From contig JADJPF010000003.1 in the NCBI GenBank assembly GCA_016713405.1, forward strand, positions 248,001-312,000: DNA of 64,000 nucleotides. Direction: 5' to 3'. This DNA is from Blastocatellia bacterium. GTDB lineage: Bacteria > Acidobacteriota > Blastocatellia > Chloracidobacteriales > JADJPF01. How positions within the stretch are numbered: the stretch's first letter is position 1; every line of letters begins with the position of its first letter. Positions 1 to 8,782 of this stretch are shown here, piece by piece. The position numbers and the translations under genes are program-made. Below the pieces are notes generated by a model. It saw nothing but the letters and a program-made list of their open reading frames with translations. It was not told where the DNA came from and searched no databases.

Positions 1-609
1 AGTATTATTTAAAATATCAAGATAATGTTCTAAATCATTACGTAATTTTTGGTCTAAAATTTTTATCCCTCTAATTTCTACTAAATCAAAAGCTCGAATA
101 TCTCCAAGCTCAGTAGAAATAACCAATAAATCTTGCTCTAAAATATTTTGATTTTGTGTAATACGTTTTTTTTCTAACCCAACAACTTTTCCTGTAACTA
201 TTTCTTTTGCACGAACTTCTACTTTTGCTCCTCTCATTTGAGCAATTAGGGCTGACATACCACGTTGATTTGAATCAGTTAAACTAAGCGAAAAATCTTC
301 CAACTGTTTATCAATGGGTTTTGAAGAATCATAATTTACTGTAGAAATTCGTCCTCCATTTAAGTCTAGGACTAACAATGACTTAAGCACATCATTCATT
401 TGTTTTGTATTAAATTCTAATTCAATATTTTCTGATCCTGCAACCATGCCTTTTCGCTCAAAATATCCTACGCCGTGACTATATAAAATAACTCTTTTTA
501 CAGGTAATTGGCCTATTTGATTTGATTGATTAGAAGGTTTTTCTAGTTTTTGGGCAAAAACAGGAAAGGTAAAAGATAAAATTAGGGCAAAAACAAGCAG
601 TTTTTTCAT
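1..609 (-). CDS. Exported DUF4139-like protein, N-terminal part only (cut by window edge)
   Basis: Translating the minus strand from the ATG at 609 gives an open frame of 203 codons that runs off the window start. Residues 1-20 are a signal peptide (MKKLLVFALI..., AxA-type cleavage before Q20). Residues 40-54 read VILYSHGVGYFERKG, a hallmark-like beginning of DUF4139/DUF4140-type secreted proteins. After it come an LKSLLVLDLNGG segment and a V-x-GKVVGLE segment, also typical. The C-terminal domain is outside the window. Function of the family is unknown to me; an envelope or secreted role is inferred from the signal peptide. It is divergent from the next gene, with 189 bp between the two starts. 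Confidence 0.7.
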   Translation of the reverse strand, partial: MKKLLVFALILSFTFPVFAQKLEKPSNQSNQIGQLPVKRVILYSHGVGYFERKGMVAGSENIELEFNTKQMNDVLKSLLVLDLNGGRISTVNYDSSKPIDKQLEDFSLSLTDSNQRGMSALIAQMRGAKVEVRAKEIVTGKVVGLEKKRITQNQNILEQDLLVISTELGDIRAFDLVEIRGIKILDQKLRNDLEHYLDILNNT

Positions 610-798
610 AAAATTAATCTCCCAAGGCGAAATAATCATCTTGGGAGACTAGACACTAGCTTTAATAGATTTGTTCCCAACAGTTTGCTTGCTAGCAAAA
701 AGAGCTTTAAGCTTTATAATTACAAATTATTATTTCTGTGAACTCCGCTAACAACTAAAAGTTATGCTTATTAATATTTATTGCTTAAGGTTATTTTT

Positions 799-1251
799 AT
801 GAAGAAAGCTATTTTGTTAGTAATTTCTCTAGTGTTATTTTTTTCTTATGTGGTTATTGCACAACATAACAAAACAGAAAAGCTTAAAAAAGAAGTCTTT
901 GATACTGAGCAAGCTTTTGCTCAAACTATGGCAAGCCGTGATCACACAGCATTTAGCTCTTTTTTATCCTCTGAAGCTGTGTTTTTTTCTGACAAAGAAG
1001 TTTTACGAGGTAAAGAGCAAGTAGCTAATGCTTGGAAAAGTTTTTATGAAAAGCCTAATGCACCTTTTTCTTGGAAACCTGAGCAAGTAGAAGTCCTGGA
1101 TTCAGGAACACTTGCCTTAAGTTCTGGCCCTGTTTATGACCCTAGCGGAAAACTTGTAGCTAGATTTACTTCTATTTGGCGATTAGAGTCTAGCGGAAAA
1201 TGGAAAATAATTTTTGATAAGGGTAATAATGTCTGTGATTCTGCTAGGTAA
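799..1251 (+). CDS. Exported DUF4440/SnoaL-like (NTF2-fold) small protein
   Basis: 150-residue protein. I prefer the ATG at 799 (AAGG 8 nt upstream; MKKAILLVIS signal peptide starts here) over the TTG 18 bp upstream. After a signal peptide of about 22 residues, the order 'EVFDTEQAFAQTMASRD...F..FLSSEAVFFS...LRGKEQVANAWKSFY' and the closing 'TSIWRLESSGKWKIIFDKG' match the SnoaL-like/DUF4440 alpha+beta-barrel fold. These barrels bind small ligands or have enzyme activity in other proteins; no specific reaction can be assigned here. It stands alone: a divergent neighbour is upstream, and two hairpins follow. Confident about fold, not about role. Confidence 0.75.
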   Translation: MKKAILLVISLVLFFSYVVIAQHNKTEKLKKEVFDTEQAFAQTMASRDHTAFSSFLSSEAVFFSDKEVLRGKEQVANAWKSFYEKPNAPFSWKPEQVEVLDSGTLALSSGPVYDPSGKLVARFTSIWRLESSGKWKIIFDKGNNVCDSAR

Positions 1252-1301
1252 GTTATATGAGGTAAATTTTAAGATATTTCAAAAATTTATTTTGTTAACA
1301 A

Positions 1302-1322
1302 AATAGCCACTATGTGGCTATT
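1302..1322 (+). terminator. Hairpin after the DUF4440-like gene
   Basis: Perfect 9-bp inverted repeat AATAGCCAC / GTGGCTATT with a 3-nt loop, 50 bp after the stop codon at 1251. There is no good T-run, so it may act only as an RNA 3' end stabiliser. The stronger terminator lies just downstream. Confidence 0.45.
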
Positions 1323-1352
1323 GATAATAGACTGGTTAGGGCTGGGCTAATT

Positions 1353-1383
1353 AAAAAAGCGGGCAAATTACCCGCTTTTTTTT
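1353..1383. terminator. Bidirectional intrinsic terminator
   Basis: Stem AAAAAAGCGGG / CCCGCTTTTTT with a 7-nt loop and runs of A on the left and T on the right. It therefore serves both converging genes: the DUF4440-like gene (plus) and the amidohydrolase (minus, stop at 1405). Confidence 0.85.
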
Positions 1384-1404
1384 GCATTCAAACTTATTTT
1401 AAGG

Positions 1405-2682
1405 CTATTTCAAACTATTAATAATTTGCTCACGATATTTTTTAGTTTGTTGGTTAATTTCTACCTCATTAAGAGTTAAGACTTTTCCAGACTGCATAAC
1501 TACTTTTCCATTAATAATGCTGGTTTCTACATCGCTACCTTTTGTTGAATAAACTAAGCTAGAAAAAAGGTTATAAACAGGTTGATGATGAGAAGTTTGT
1601 AAGTTTACAACCACAATATCGGCTCTTTTTCCTACTTCTAACGACCCAATTTCTTTCTCAAGGTGAATAGCTTTAGCACCGCGAATAGTCGCCATTTCTA
1701 AGGCTTCCCGCGCACTTAACACAGTAGGATTTTTTGAGTTAAGCTTATGTAATTTAGCGGCTGTGTCCATTTCTTCAAATAAATTTAAGTCATTATTTGA
1801 TGCTGCTCCATCTGTTCCAAGACCAACTGCAACACCTGCTTTTAACATTTCTGGCACAGGTGCAACCCCGCAAGCTAATTTCATATTGCTTTGAGGATTA
1901 TGCGCTACACCTACACCACGTTGTTTTAGCAGCGCGATTTCTTCCGCGTTTGCCCAAACGACGTGTGCAGCAATTAAACGGTCGCTAAGTAGACCTAGTT
2001 TTTCCAAGTGCATAATTGGACGTGAACCATAACGCTTAGTAATATCGTCTACCTCTGCTTGAGTTTCTGCTAAATGTATGACAATAGGGATGTTTTGCTT
2101 TTCAGCAAATTCTTTAACAGCTTTCAAATGGTCAGGTTTTACTGTGTAAGGTGCGTGTGGAGCAATTGCAGGAATAATTAACGGATGGTTGCGCCAACGT
2201 TCAACAAATTTTTCTGTGTAAACCAAAGCTTCTTGAGGGGTTTTATTGTCAGCTACAGGAAAATCTATTAAGGTTTCACCCAGTACGCCACGCATCCCTG
2301 CTTTAGCTGTTGCTTCGGCAATGGTGTCTTCAAAATAGTACATATCTACATAAGTAGTCACACCGCCTTTAATCATTTCTAAACAACCAGCCATTGTTCC
2401 CCAATAGCAAAAATCTTTAGAGACATTCTTAGCTTCAGCCGGAAAAATATATTTTTCTAGCCATTCTTGAAGCAGCAAATCATCTGCAATTCCTCGAAAG
2501 AAAACCATAGGAACATGAGTATGAGTATTGATTAAACCAGGAATAATTGCTTTTCCTGTAGCAAGAATCTTTTTCTTAGGTAAGTATTTTTTGCTTAGAT
2601 CAATGCGTGATCCTAGATCGACGATCCGATCACCTTTGATTGCAATATATCCGTCTTCGATCACTTCTTGACGATCGTTCAT
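1405..2682 (-). CDS. mtaD: Amidohydrolase, MTA/SAH deaminase-like (MtaD family)
   Basis: Metal-dependent amidohydrolase resembling 5'-methylthioadenosine/S-adenosylhomocysteine deaminases. Metal ligands are visible in order: H54 and H56 (NTHTHVPM), H203 with E206 (VIHLAETQAE), H240 (AAHVVWAN) and D291 (GLGTDGAASNNDLN). The family segment RGIADDLLLQEWLEKYIFPAEA is near residue 63. The first ATG (2682) falls inside the first beta strand. The frame stays open upstream to a TAA at 2803-2805 and encodes 'DLAIVGGSIVTMNDRQ', the normal family beginning, but has no ATG/GTG/TTG there. The preceding 111-codon ORF supplies a signal peptide in the other frame, so this may be an exported enzyme whose leader is frameshifted. 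Substrate assignment is by family resemblance only. Confidence 0.8.
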   Translation of the reverse strand: MNDRQEVIEDGYIAIKGDRIVDLGSRIDLSKKYLPKKKILATGKAIIPGLINTHTHVPMVFFRGIADDLLLQEWLEKYIFPAEAKNVSKDFCYWGTMAGCLEMIKGGVTTYVDMYYFEDTIAEATAKAGMRGVLGETLIDFPVADNKTPQEALVYTEKFVERWRNHPLIIPAIAPHAPYTVKPDHLKAVKEFAEKQNIPIVIHLAETQAEVDDITKRYGSRPIMHLEKLGLLSDRLIAAHVVWANAEEIALLKQRGVGVAHNPQSNMKLACGVAPVPEMLKAGVAVGLGTDGAASNNDLNLFEEMDTAAKLHKLNSKNPTVLSAREALEMATIRGAKAIHLEKEIGSLEVGKRADIVVVNLQTSHHQPVYNLFSSLVYSTKGSDVETSIINGKVVMQSGKVLTLNEVEINQQTKKYREQIINSLK

Positions 2683-3047
2683 CGTTACGATCGAGCCGCC
2701 TACGATCGCTAGATCAATAGATCGGCTGGATCGTTGATCTGTTTTAGCTGCTAGGACGTGATCGTTTTTCTGTTTGTTGATCTGTTTTGTTAGCTGTTTG
2801 AGTTAAAAAGCTAGATGTTGGATCGAAAACTTTTGCTAGATCAACTGATCGTTGCTTAGATTGTTGATCGTCCGATCTTTTTGATCTGTCCGATGGATCT
2901 GATTTTTGCGATCGTCGATCTATAGTTGATCTATTTTTAGATAGATCAGACTTTGTAGTGTTTGAGTGGATCAGATTTTTACGATCATTGATCTGTTTAG
3001 CTAATAGATCAATGGATGAGATCAAACAAAGTAAAATAGCAACGATC
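2598..3047. repeat. GATC-dense tract (about 32 GATC sites in 450 bp)
   Basis: By direct count, about 32 GATC tetramers lie between 2598 and 3047, one per 14 bp. Random expectation at this base composition is about one per 300 bp. Sites occur in all three codon phases of the leader ORF (GAT-C, xGA-TC, G-ATC) and continue into the conserved first codons of the amidohydrolase, so the signal is at DNA level rather than a protein repeat. Flanking bases vary and there is no fixed period. An orphan Dam-type methylase gene is at 50939-51820. Confidence 0.9.
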
Positions 3048-3079
3048 ACTATTCTAAAAGTCCATTTACCCTTACCCAT
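2744..3079 (-). pseudogene. Signal-peptide leader ORF, probably the frameshifted N-terminus of the amidohydrolase
   Basis: 111 codons: a signal peptide or anchor (residues about 8-27, TFRIVIVAILLCLISSIDLL) and then a low-complexity region rich in D, R, S, K and Q, ending TEKRSRPSS. It overlaps the open amidohydrolase frame between 2744 and 2802. Skipping one base there joins the two. For example, loss of one A from the run at 2764-2768 (T-run on the plus strand) gives '...TENDHVLAAKTDQRSSRSIDLAIVGGSIVTMN'. The composition is driven by a GATC array in the DNA. It could instead be a genuine short exported protein. RBS AGGAGAA lies just before ATG 3079. Confidence 0.55.
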
Positions 3080-3148
3080 TTTGTTATTCTCCTGATTTTT
3101 AAGGGATTGTAAGAAATTTAATTTGAAAATATTTCTTTAGGTAAAATT

Positions 3149-3174
3149 AAAGGGCGGTTGTTGTTCCGCCCTTT
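3149..3174 (-). terminator. Terminator after gyrB
   Basis: Stem AAAGGGCGG / CCGCCCTTT with an 8-nt loop, about 33 bp past the gyrB stop in the minus direction, followed on that strand by AATTTTA. Confidence 0.75.
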
Positions 3175-3206
3175 GATTTAGTTAGAAATTTTATAGCACA
3201 AAGCTT

Positions 3207-5699
3207 TTAGACATCCAAATTTCGTACATCCAAAGCAAAATCCTCAATAAATTTTCGGCGAGGCTCAACAGAATCACCCATTAACACCGTAAAAATTTCA
3301 TCTGTTTCTACAGCATCTTCTATCCGAACTTGTAAAAGTGTACGTTTAGCAGGATTCATAGTTGTTTCCCAAAGTTGGTCTGGGTTCATTTCTCCTAAAC
3401 CTTTATATCGTTGGATTTGGATGTCTTTTTTAGCACTATCCAAAATATGTTTAACTAGCTCATCTCGTCCATTTACTTCAGTTACATTATTATTTTGGCG
3501 AATTATAAAAGGAGGAACTAAAGAATTAGACAACTCTAAATGAAGCGACACAGACTTTTGAAATTCAACGTGTGTTGCTAGTTCCCAATCAATTAACATT
3601 GTTCCACTAGAAACCGCTGTACTACGTACAACTTCTATTTCAAATAAATTATGTTCTTCATCTTTTTTGATTTCTGACTTATAACCAGCTTTAGTTAAAG
3701 CTTCCTGAACTTTTGTTAGGGGTTGCACGGTTTCAAAAACTTGATGAAGTGTTGCTAAAGAACGCATAACACCAGTTTTTCCAGCTAAAGCTTCTAAAAC
3801 TATACTTAATAACAGACGATCTTGGAACCGTTTTTCTAGCTTTTGGTAGTAGGTGTTAAATTCTATTTGTTTTTCCATTACTCGGATTAACTCACGACCT
3901 TCTAACACTTTACCAGATTCTTTAACCGTAACTTGTACATCTTCAGTAGACTTTTTCATCAAGTAGCGATTAAGTTCTTTTTCATTGATTATGTATTGTT
4001 CCGAGCGACCTTTTTTAACCTTAAAAAGCGGTGGTTGAGCAATATAAATATTTCCACGCTCAATAAGTTCTGGCATTTGCCTATAGAAAAATGTAAGTAA
4101 AAGGGTTCTAATATGGCTACCGTCAACGTCCGCGTCCGTCATTATCACAACTTTGTGATAGCGTAACTTGCTCACATCAAAATCATCTTTTCCTATGCCT
4201 GTACCAAGAGCAACAATCATCGCGCTAATTTCACCGTGTGCAAGCATTTTGTCATAACGAGCTTTTTCAACATTAAGAATTTTACCTTTTAGAGGTAAAA
4301 TAGCTTGAAAACGACGATCCCGCCCTTGCTTTGCGCTCCCACCTGCACTATCGCCCTCTACAAGGTAAATTTCACAGACATTTGGGTCACGTTCTGCACA
4401 GTCGGCTAGTTTGCCGGGTAGACTGCTACCATCAAGCGCACCTTTACGGCGGACTAATTCGCGGGCTTTGCGGGCTGCTTCACGGGCGCGGGCTGCGTCT
4501 ATGGCTTTGGTGATTATTTTTTTGGCAACAACAGGATTTTCTTCTAAATATCTGGAAATATTTTCATTAAGGAAAGATTGAACTTGTCCGCTAACATCAC
4601 TATTAAGCTTGCCTTTGGTTTGACCTTCAAATTGTGGTTGTGGGATTTTTACGCTAATAACAGCTACTAATCCTTCGCGTAGGTCGTCACCTGTCAACGT
4701 GCTACTATTTTTCATGTTAGTTTGGGCATAGCTATTGATAGTACGAGTTAGCGAAGTACGAAAACCTGAAAGGTGAGTTCCTCCATCAACAGTATTGATA
4801 TTGTTAGCAAAAGAATAGATATTTTCTGCATAACTATCATTGTATTGGATGGCTACTTCAAGACCTAAAGGATCGTCAGAAGAAGGAAGTTTTTCAAAGT
4901 ACATTGGTTGAGCATGCAAAACGGTTTTATTTTTATTTAAGTGACTAACAAATTCTGCAATTCCACCTTTATAGTAAAATTCATGCTCGCGTTCTGGACT
5001 AACACGTTCATCTTTAATTGTGATACGTAAACCTTTGTTAAGAAAAGACTTTTGCCTTAAACGATCGGACAAAATATCAAAATTAAATTCTGTTACAGTA
5101 AAAATTTCTGGATCTGGCTTAAAGGTGATTTTTGTTCCTGCACGACGGGTTTTGCCTGTTTGTTGGAGAGGGGCTTGGGGATAGCCTCGCTCATATTCTT
5201 GTTCGTAAACATCCCCTTCTCGACGAATTTCTAGTCTTAACCATTCTGATAGAAAATTCACCACACTAGCACCAACACCGTGTAGACCTCCAGCAACTTT
5301 ATAGGCACTATCACCAAATTTACCACCAGCATGTAATTCTGTTAGCACGATTTCTGCGGCAGAACGCTTTTTAGGGTCATCTGGGTGAATATCTGGGGGG
5401 ATACCTCGCCCGTCATCAACTACGGTTACGGAATTGTCAATATGAATAAATACTTCAATATTTTTGCAATAACCTGCTAACGCTTCATCAACACTGTTAT
5501 CAACAATTTCATAAACCAGATGATGAAGTCCTGCTTCACCATTTGAGCCAATGTACATTGCTGGACGAGTTCTAACGCCATCTCGGTCGCTAAGAATTTG
5601 TATGTCTTTGCCTGTATAGTGGCCGTTTTCTGGGGTAGGGAGAATGTCTTCTCCAGGACTTTCTACTGCAATGCTTAAAGCGGTATTGTTGTCTTTCAT
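3207..5699 (-). CDS. gyrB: DNA gyrase subunit B
   Basis: 830-residue type II topoisomerase ATPase subunit. The GHKL ATPase motifs are DNSVDEALAGYC near residue 67 and GGLHGVGASVVN near 137. The TOPRIM domain has EGDSAGGSAKQGRDRRFQA and MTDADVDGSHIRTLLLTFFYR, and the C-terminal signature is QRYKGLGEMNPDQLWETTM. Length is normal for GyrB, with a moderate insert between TOPRIM and the C-terminal signature, as in many Gram-negatives. Start ATG at 5699 has AAGGAAAC upstream. It follows recF by 35 bp on the same strand, the usual recF-gyrB order, but dnaA and dnaN are not seen upstream. With GyrA (not in the window) it introduces negative supercoils. Confidence 0.97.
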   Translation of the reverse strand: MKDNNTALSIAVESPGEDILPTPENGHYTGKDIQILSDRDGVRTRPAMYIGSNGEAGLHHLVYEIVDNSVDEALAGYCKNIEVFIHIDNSVTVVDDGRGIPPDIHPDDPKKRSAAEIVLTELHAGGKFGDSAYKVAGGLHGVGASVVNFLSEWLRLEIRREGDVYEQEYERGYPQAPLQQTGKTRRAGTKITFKPDPEIFTVTEFNFDILSDRLRQKSFLNKGLRITIKDERVSPEREHEFYYKGGIAEFVSHLNKNKTVLHAQPMYFEKLPSSDDPLGLEVAIQYNDSYAENIYSFANNINTVDGGTHLSGFRTSLTRTINSYAQTNMKNSSTLTGDDLREGLVAVISVKIPQPQFEGQTKGKLNSDVSGQVQSFLNENISRYLEENPVVAKKIITKAIDAARAREAARKARELVRRKGALDGSSLPGKLADCAERDPNVCEIYLVEGDSAGGSAKQGRDRRFQAILPLKGKILNVEKARYDKMLAHGEISAMIVALGTGIGKDDFDVSKLRYHKVVIMTDADVDGSHIRTLLLTFFYRQMPELIERGNIYIAQPPLFKVKKGRSEQYIINEKELNRYLMKKSTEDVQVTVKESGKVLEGRELIRVMEKQIEFNTYYQKLEKRFQDRLLLSIVLEALAGKTGVMRSLATLHQVFETVQPLTKVQEALTKAGYKSEIKKDEEHNLFEIEVVRSTAVSSGTMLIDWELATHVEFQKSVSLHLELSNSLVPPFIIRQNNNVTEVNGRDELVKHILDSAKKDIQIQRYKGLGEMNPDQLWETTMNPAKRTLLQVRIEDAVETDEIFTVLMGDSVEPRRKFIEDFALDVRNLDV

Positions 5700-5734
5700 A
5701 GTTTCCTTCTGCGTTAAAATTTATAATTAAAAGG

Positions 5735-7093
5735 TTAAAAGGGTGCCCGATGACGATCTTCTTCATCAATAGAAGGCTCTTCTTTAAAGTCTTCTTTGAC
5801 TAAAAAGACGTTGTTGCTCGCTGATGTTTTGACTGATTCAATTTGTAAATTCTCTTTATTTTCTACTAAATTATTTACAGATAAATCAGTAGTTTTTGTT
5901 ATTATTTCATTGTTTTCAAAAATTTGTTTTTCAAAAATATTTTTGACTATTTCAAAAATATTTTCAGAAGTATTTTCTATAATTTTTCCTTGTGAAATAA
6001 AATTGCATTGAGCTTTTTTCTGGTATTGTGAAGCTATTTCACGTTTTGAAGTAGAGATAAAGACCTGCATTTTATTTGCTAAATGATCTAAAAGCAGAGA
6101 AATCCGTTTTAAGTCAAGTTCTGCATCAATATCATCTATTAGAAAAATTGGGTATTCTTCAAAGGTTTGATGATAAATAGCTATTTGTGCTAAGTCTAGT
6201 GTAATCAACGCGCTACGTTGCTCCCCAGAACTTCCAAATTTACTTACTTCTTGACCATCAATAAGGATTTCTAGCTCATCTCTATGAGGCCCAATCAGTG
6301 AATAACCTACTGCAATTTCATTTTCTAAACGTAAGCGTAAACGTTCTGTAAGTATTTTTTTGTAATCTTCAGTAGAAGATTTTTGACTAACTCCATGTTG
6401 AGCAAGCGAAGAAAGATAATTAATTTCTATTTTTTTCTGGCTAAAAAGTTGTTTATTTATTAACTTACTTAAACGATTTGTATAATCAACTCTTGATGAA
6501 TGAATACGGGTACTATATTCAATAAGCTGTTGATTCCATGAAGCTATTAAATCAATAAATTTAGATAAATTTTGACTTTCTTGAGCTTCTTTTAGCAGAG
6601 TATTTTTTTGTTTTAGAACACGGTTATATTCTGAAATAGTTTTTAAGTAGCTAGGCGTAAGGCTAACAATACCCCGGTCTAAAAAGCGTCGTCGTTCGGC
6701 TGGTTCACCCCGAACAATTTGCATTTCTTCAGCACAAAAAACTATTACATCTAAATTACCTAAATATCTAGTAACAGCTTCTCTTTTACCATTAATATAA
6801 AAACTTTTAGTATTTTCTTCTAAATGAACTTGTAAATCTTTTTGTAATCTTTCTCTTAGAACGCTACCACGAACAAAGGCTTGTTTAGATGTTTGGTTTG
6901 TAGGGTTAAGTCTAAAAGTTTCTTTTAGTGTTGAAGTGCGAAAAGATTTTGTGCTAGCAAGTAGATAGATTGCTTCTAGCCAATTTGTCTTTCCCTGTGC
7001 GTTATCTCCACATAAGATATTGATACCTGGGGAAGCTATTAACTTACCAGATAGATTACGAAAACCTTCGGTATAAATTTCAGTAATAATCAT
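5735..7093 (-). CDS. recF: DNA replication/repair protein RecF, with C-terminal extension
   Basis: SMC-like ATPase that loads RecA at single-strand gaps. Walker A is GDNAQGKTN (residues 29-37), the ABC signature is SSGEQRSALITLDLAQ, and Walker B with its following Asp-rich stretch is IFLIDDIDAELD. The FRNL segment near residue 11 is typical. At 452 residues it is about 80-90 longer than the usual RecF. The extra part follows the normal end (ISQGKIIEN), is rich in E, N, K and S, and ends EEDRHRAPF. It looks like a disordered tail without recognised domain. It is probably co-transcribed with gyrB. The start at 7093 is divergent from folK. Confidence 0.95.
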   Translation of the reverse strand: MIITEIYTEGFRNLSGKLIASPGINILCGDNAQGKTNWLEAIYLLASTKSFRTSTLKETFRLNPTNQTSKQAFVRGSVLRERLQKDLQVHLEENTKSFYINGKREAVTRYLGNLDVIVFCAEEMQIVRGEPAERRRFLDRGIVSLTPSYLKTISEYNRVLKQKNTLLKEAQESQNLSKFIDLIASWNQQLIEYSTRIHSSRVDYTNRLSKLINKQLFSQKKIEINYLSSLAQHGVSQKSSTEDYKKILTERLRLRLENEIAVGYSLIGPHRDELEILIDGQEVSKFGSSGEQRSALITLDLAQIAIYHQTFEEYPIFLIDDIDAELDLKRISLLLDHLANKMQVFISTSKREIASQYQKKAQCNFISQGKIIENTSENIFEIVKNIFEKQIFENNEIITKTTDLSVNNLVENKENLQIESVKTSASNNVFLVKEDFKEEPSIDEEDRHRAPF

Positions 7094-7228
7094 AGGATTA
7101 AAAGTAAATATTTTATGCTATAACTTCAATATTTTAACATAATTAACTTGAATAAGCTAGCACGTAAAGCCGATTAAAATTAGCAAGAAAATTTCTAATT
7201 TATTAAGCCATTTAAGGACATTATTTAG

Positions 7229-7828
7229 ATGCAAAGAGAAGAAAAAAGTAACTCTATTTCGCCTAAATTTTTATTATCTTCTTATAAAAACTGGGCAGCT
7301 ATTGGTTTAGGCAGCAACCTAGGCGATAGAAGCGCAAATTTACTAAAGGCTATTTCTTTGTTAATTAATCAAAAAATAAAAGTAATTGCTATTTCAAATA
7401 TTTACGAGACTATGCCAGAAGATTACTTAAACCAATCAAATTTTTTGAATATGGTTATAGTTGTTGCAGGAGATGATTTACCTACACCAGATAAGTTATT
7501 GCAGTTATGTTTAGAAATAGAACATCAACTTAAACGCGAAAGGCTTATTAACAAAGGGCCCCGAACAATAGATTTAGATTTATTACTTTATAATAATTTA
7601 GTAATAGATAGCATAGTAGATTTAGAAAAATACTATTCTAATATACAAATCTCACAATTAGATTTAGTGTTACCTCATCCTAGAATGCACTTACGAGGTT
7701 TTGTTTTAGTACCATTGCTAGAACTTTTACCAAATGGACAACATCCTGGCTTAAAAGAGAGTTATAGGTCATTACTTGAAAAACTAACGTTGGATTTAAC
7801 AAACAAAGTTGTTTATTATCAGGGCTAA
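7229..7828 (+). CDS. folK: 2-amino-4-hydroxy-6-hydroxymethyldihydropteridine pyrophosphokinase (HPPK)
   Basis: 199 residues. HPPK transfers pyrophosphate from ATP to the pterin in folate synthesis. Motifs in order: AIGLGSNLGDR (about 25-35), NFLNMVI, and KGPRTIDLDLLLYNN with the metal-binding DLD, then LPHPRMHLRGFVLVPL. About 20 residues precede the conserved core, so the true start may be a little downstream; AAGGA lies 11 nt before the chosen ATG. FolE, which makes the pathway's first intermediate, is at 44984-45652 and not linked. Confidence 0.95.
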   Translation: MQREEKSNSISPKFLLSSYKNWAAIGLGSNLGDRSANLLKAISLLINQKIKVIAISNIYETMPEDYLNQSNFLNMVIVVAGDDLPTPDKLLQLCLEIEHQLKRERLINKGPRTIDLDLLLYNNLVIDSIVDLEKYYSNIQISQLDLVLPHPRMHLRGFVLVPLLELLPNGQHPGLKESYRSLLEKLTLDLTNKVVYYQG

Positions 7829-7866
7829 AAGCTTATTGTAGCCTAGGTGTTTCTCTTTGTTTTCTT

Positions 7867-7875
7867 TGCTATAAT
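7867..7875 (+). promoter_or_regulatory. Extended -10 promoter candidate for panB-panC
   Basis: TGCTATAAT is a perfect extended -10 element (TGnTATAAT), 47 bp before the panB ATG. No clear -35 element is seen, as expected for extended -10 promoters. Confidence 0.55.
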
Positions 7876-7921
7876 GTGCAAAAAACAATAAATTAACTTC
7901 TGTTATTGATAGGAAAAAGTT

Positions 7922-8782
7922 ATGAGCCATTTCACTGGTGATACATTAGGAAAAATTACTGTTCAAGTAATTCAATCCAGAAAAGAGAAAAAGCAAAAAA
8001 TAACGGCTTTAACAGCTTATGATTATCCTTCAGCACGTTTGGTTGATGAAGCAGGGATTGATATTATTTTAGTTGGGGATTCACTAAGTAATGTTGTCTT
8101 AGGGCATGAAAACACACTTTCTGTAACATTAGATGAAATGCTTGTGTTTGCTCGTGCAGTGCGCCGGGGATGTAAACGGGCTTTAGTGGTTGGGGATATG
8201 CCTTTTGGCTCCTATCATATTAGTGAAGAACAAGCTCTTATATCAGCCGTGCGTTATATAAAAGAAGGTGGAGTTGAGGCGGTAAAGATTGAAGGTGGGC
8301 GAAATCGTGCCTTACTAGTAGAAAGACTAGTGGAAAATGAAATTCCTGTAATGGGTCATATTGGGCTAACTCCTCAATCTGTGCATAAAATGGGGGGCTA
8401 TAAAGTTCAAGGAAAAACCATTAACGCTGCACAAAGTTTGATTGAAGATGCTGTAACGCTTGAGCATGCAGGGATTTTTTCTTTAGTATTAGAAGGTATT
8501 CCTGAAGAAATTGCTGAAATGATTACAGAACGCATTAGTATTCCTACTATTGGTATAGGTGCAGGTCTTCATTGTGATGGGCAAATTCTGGTTTATTCTG
8601 ATTTACTTGGGTTAACTTTTGGTCATCAAGCTAAATTTGTTCGTAAATATGCAGACCTAAAAATTACGATTAGCCAAGCTTTAGCAGAATATGTTGATGA
8701 TATACACAAAGAAAATTTTCCTGCTCGCAAAGAGTCTTATCATATGCCTGAAGAACTATTAACTAAACTACGGCGGTCATAG
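7922..8782 (+). CDS. panB: 3-methyl-2-oxobutanoate hydroxymethyltransferase
   Basis: 286 residues, normal PanB length. PanB adds a hydroxymethyl group from methylene-tetrahydrofolate to ketoisovalerate, the first committed step to pantothenate. Family segments: LTAYDYPSARLVDEAGIDIILVGDS, GHENTLSVTLDEML, MPFGSYH, VKIEGG, VMGHIGLTPQSVH and PTIGIGAG. The stop TAG (8780-8782) lies within a 10-bp triplicate repeat. panC follows after 24 bp, so the two are an operon. AGGAAAAAG before the ATG at 7922 is a reasonable RBS. Confidence 0.97.
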   Translation: MSHFTGDTLGKITVQVIQSRKEKKQKITALTAYDYPSARLVDEAGIDIILVGDSLSNVVLGHENTLSVTLDEMLVFARAVRRGCKRALVVGDMPFGSYHISEEQALISAVRYIKEGGVEAVKIEGGRNRALLVERLVENEIPVMGHIGLTPQSVHKMGGYKVQGKTINAAQSLIEDAVTLEHAGIFSLVLEGIPEEIAEMITERISIPTIGIGAGLHCDGQILVYSDLLGLTFGHQAKFVRKYADLKITISQALAEYVDDIHKENFPARKESYHMPEELLTKLRRS

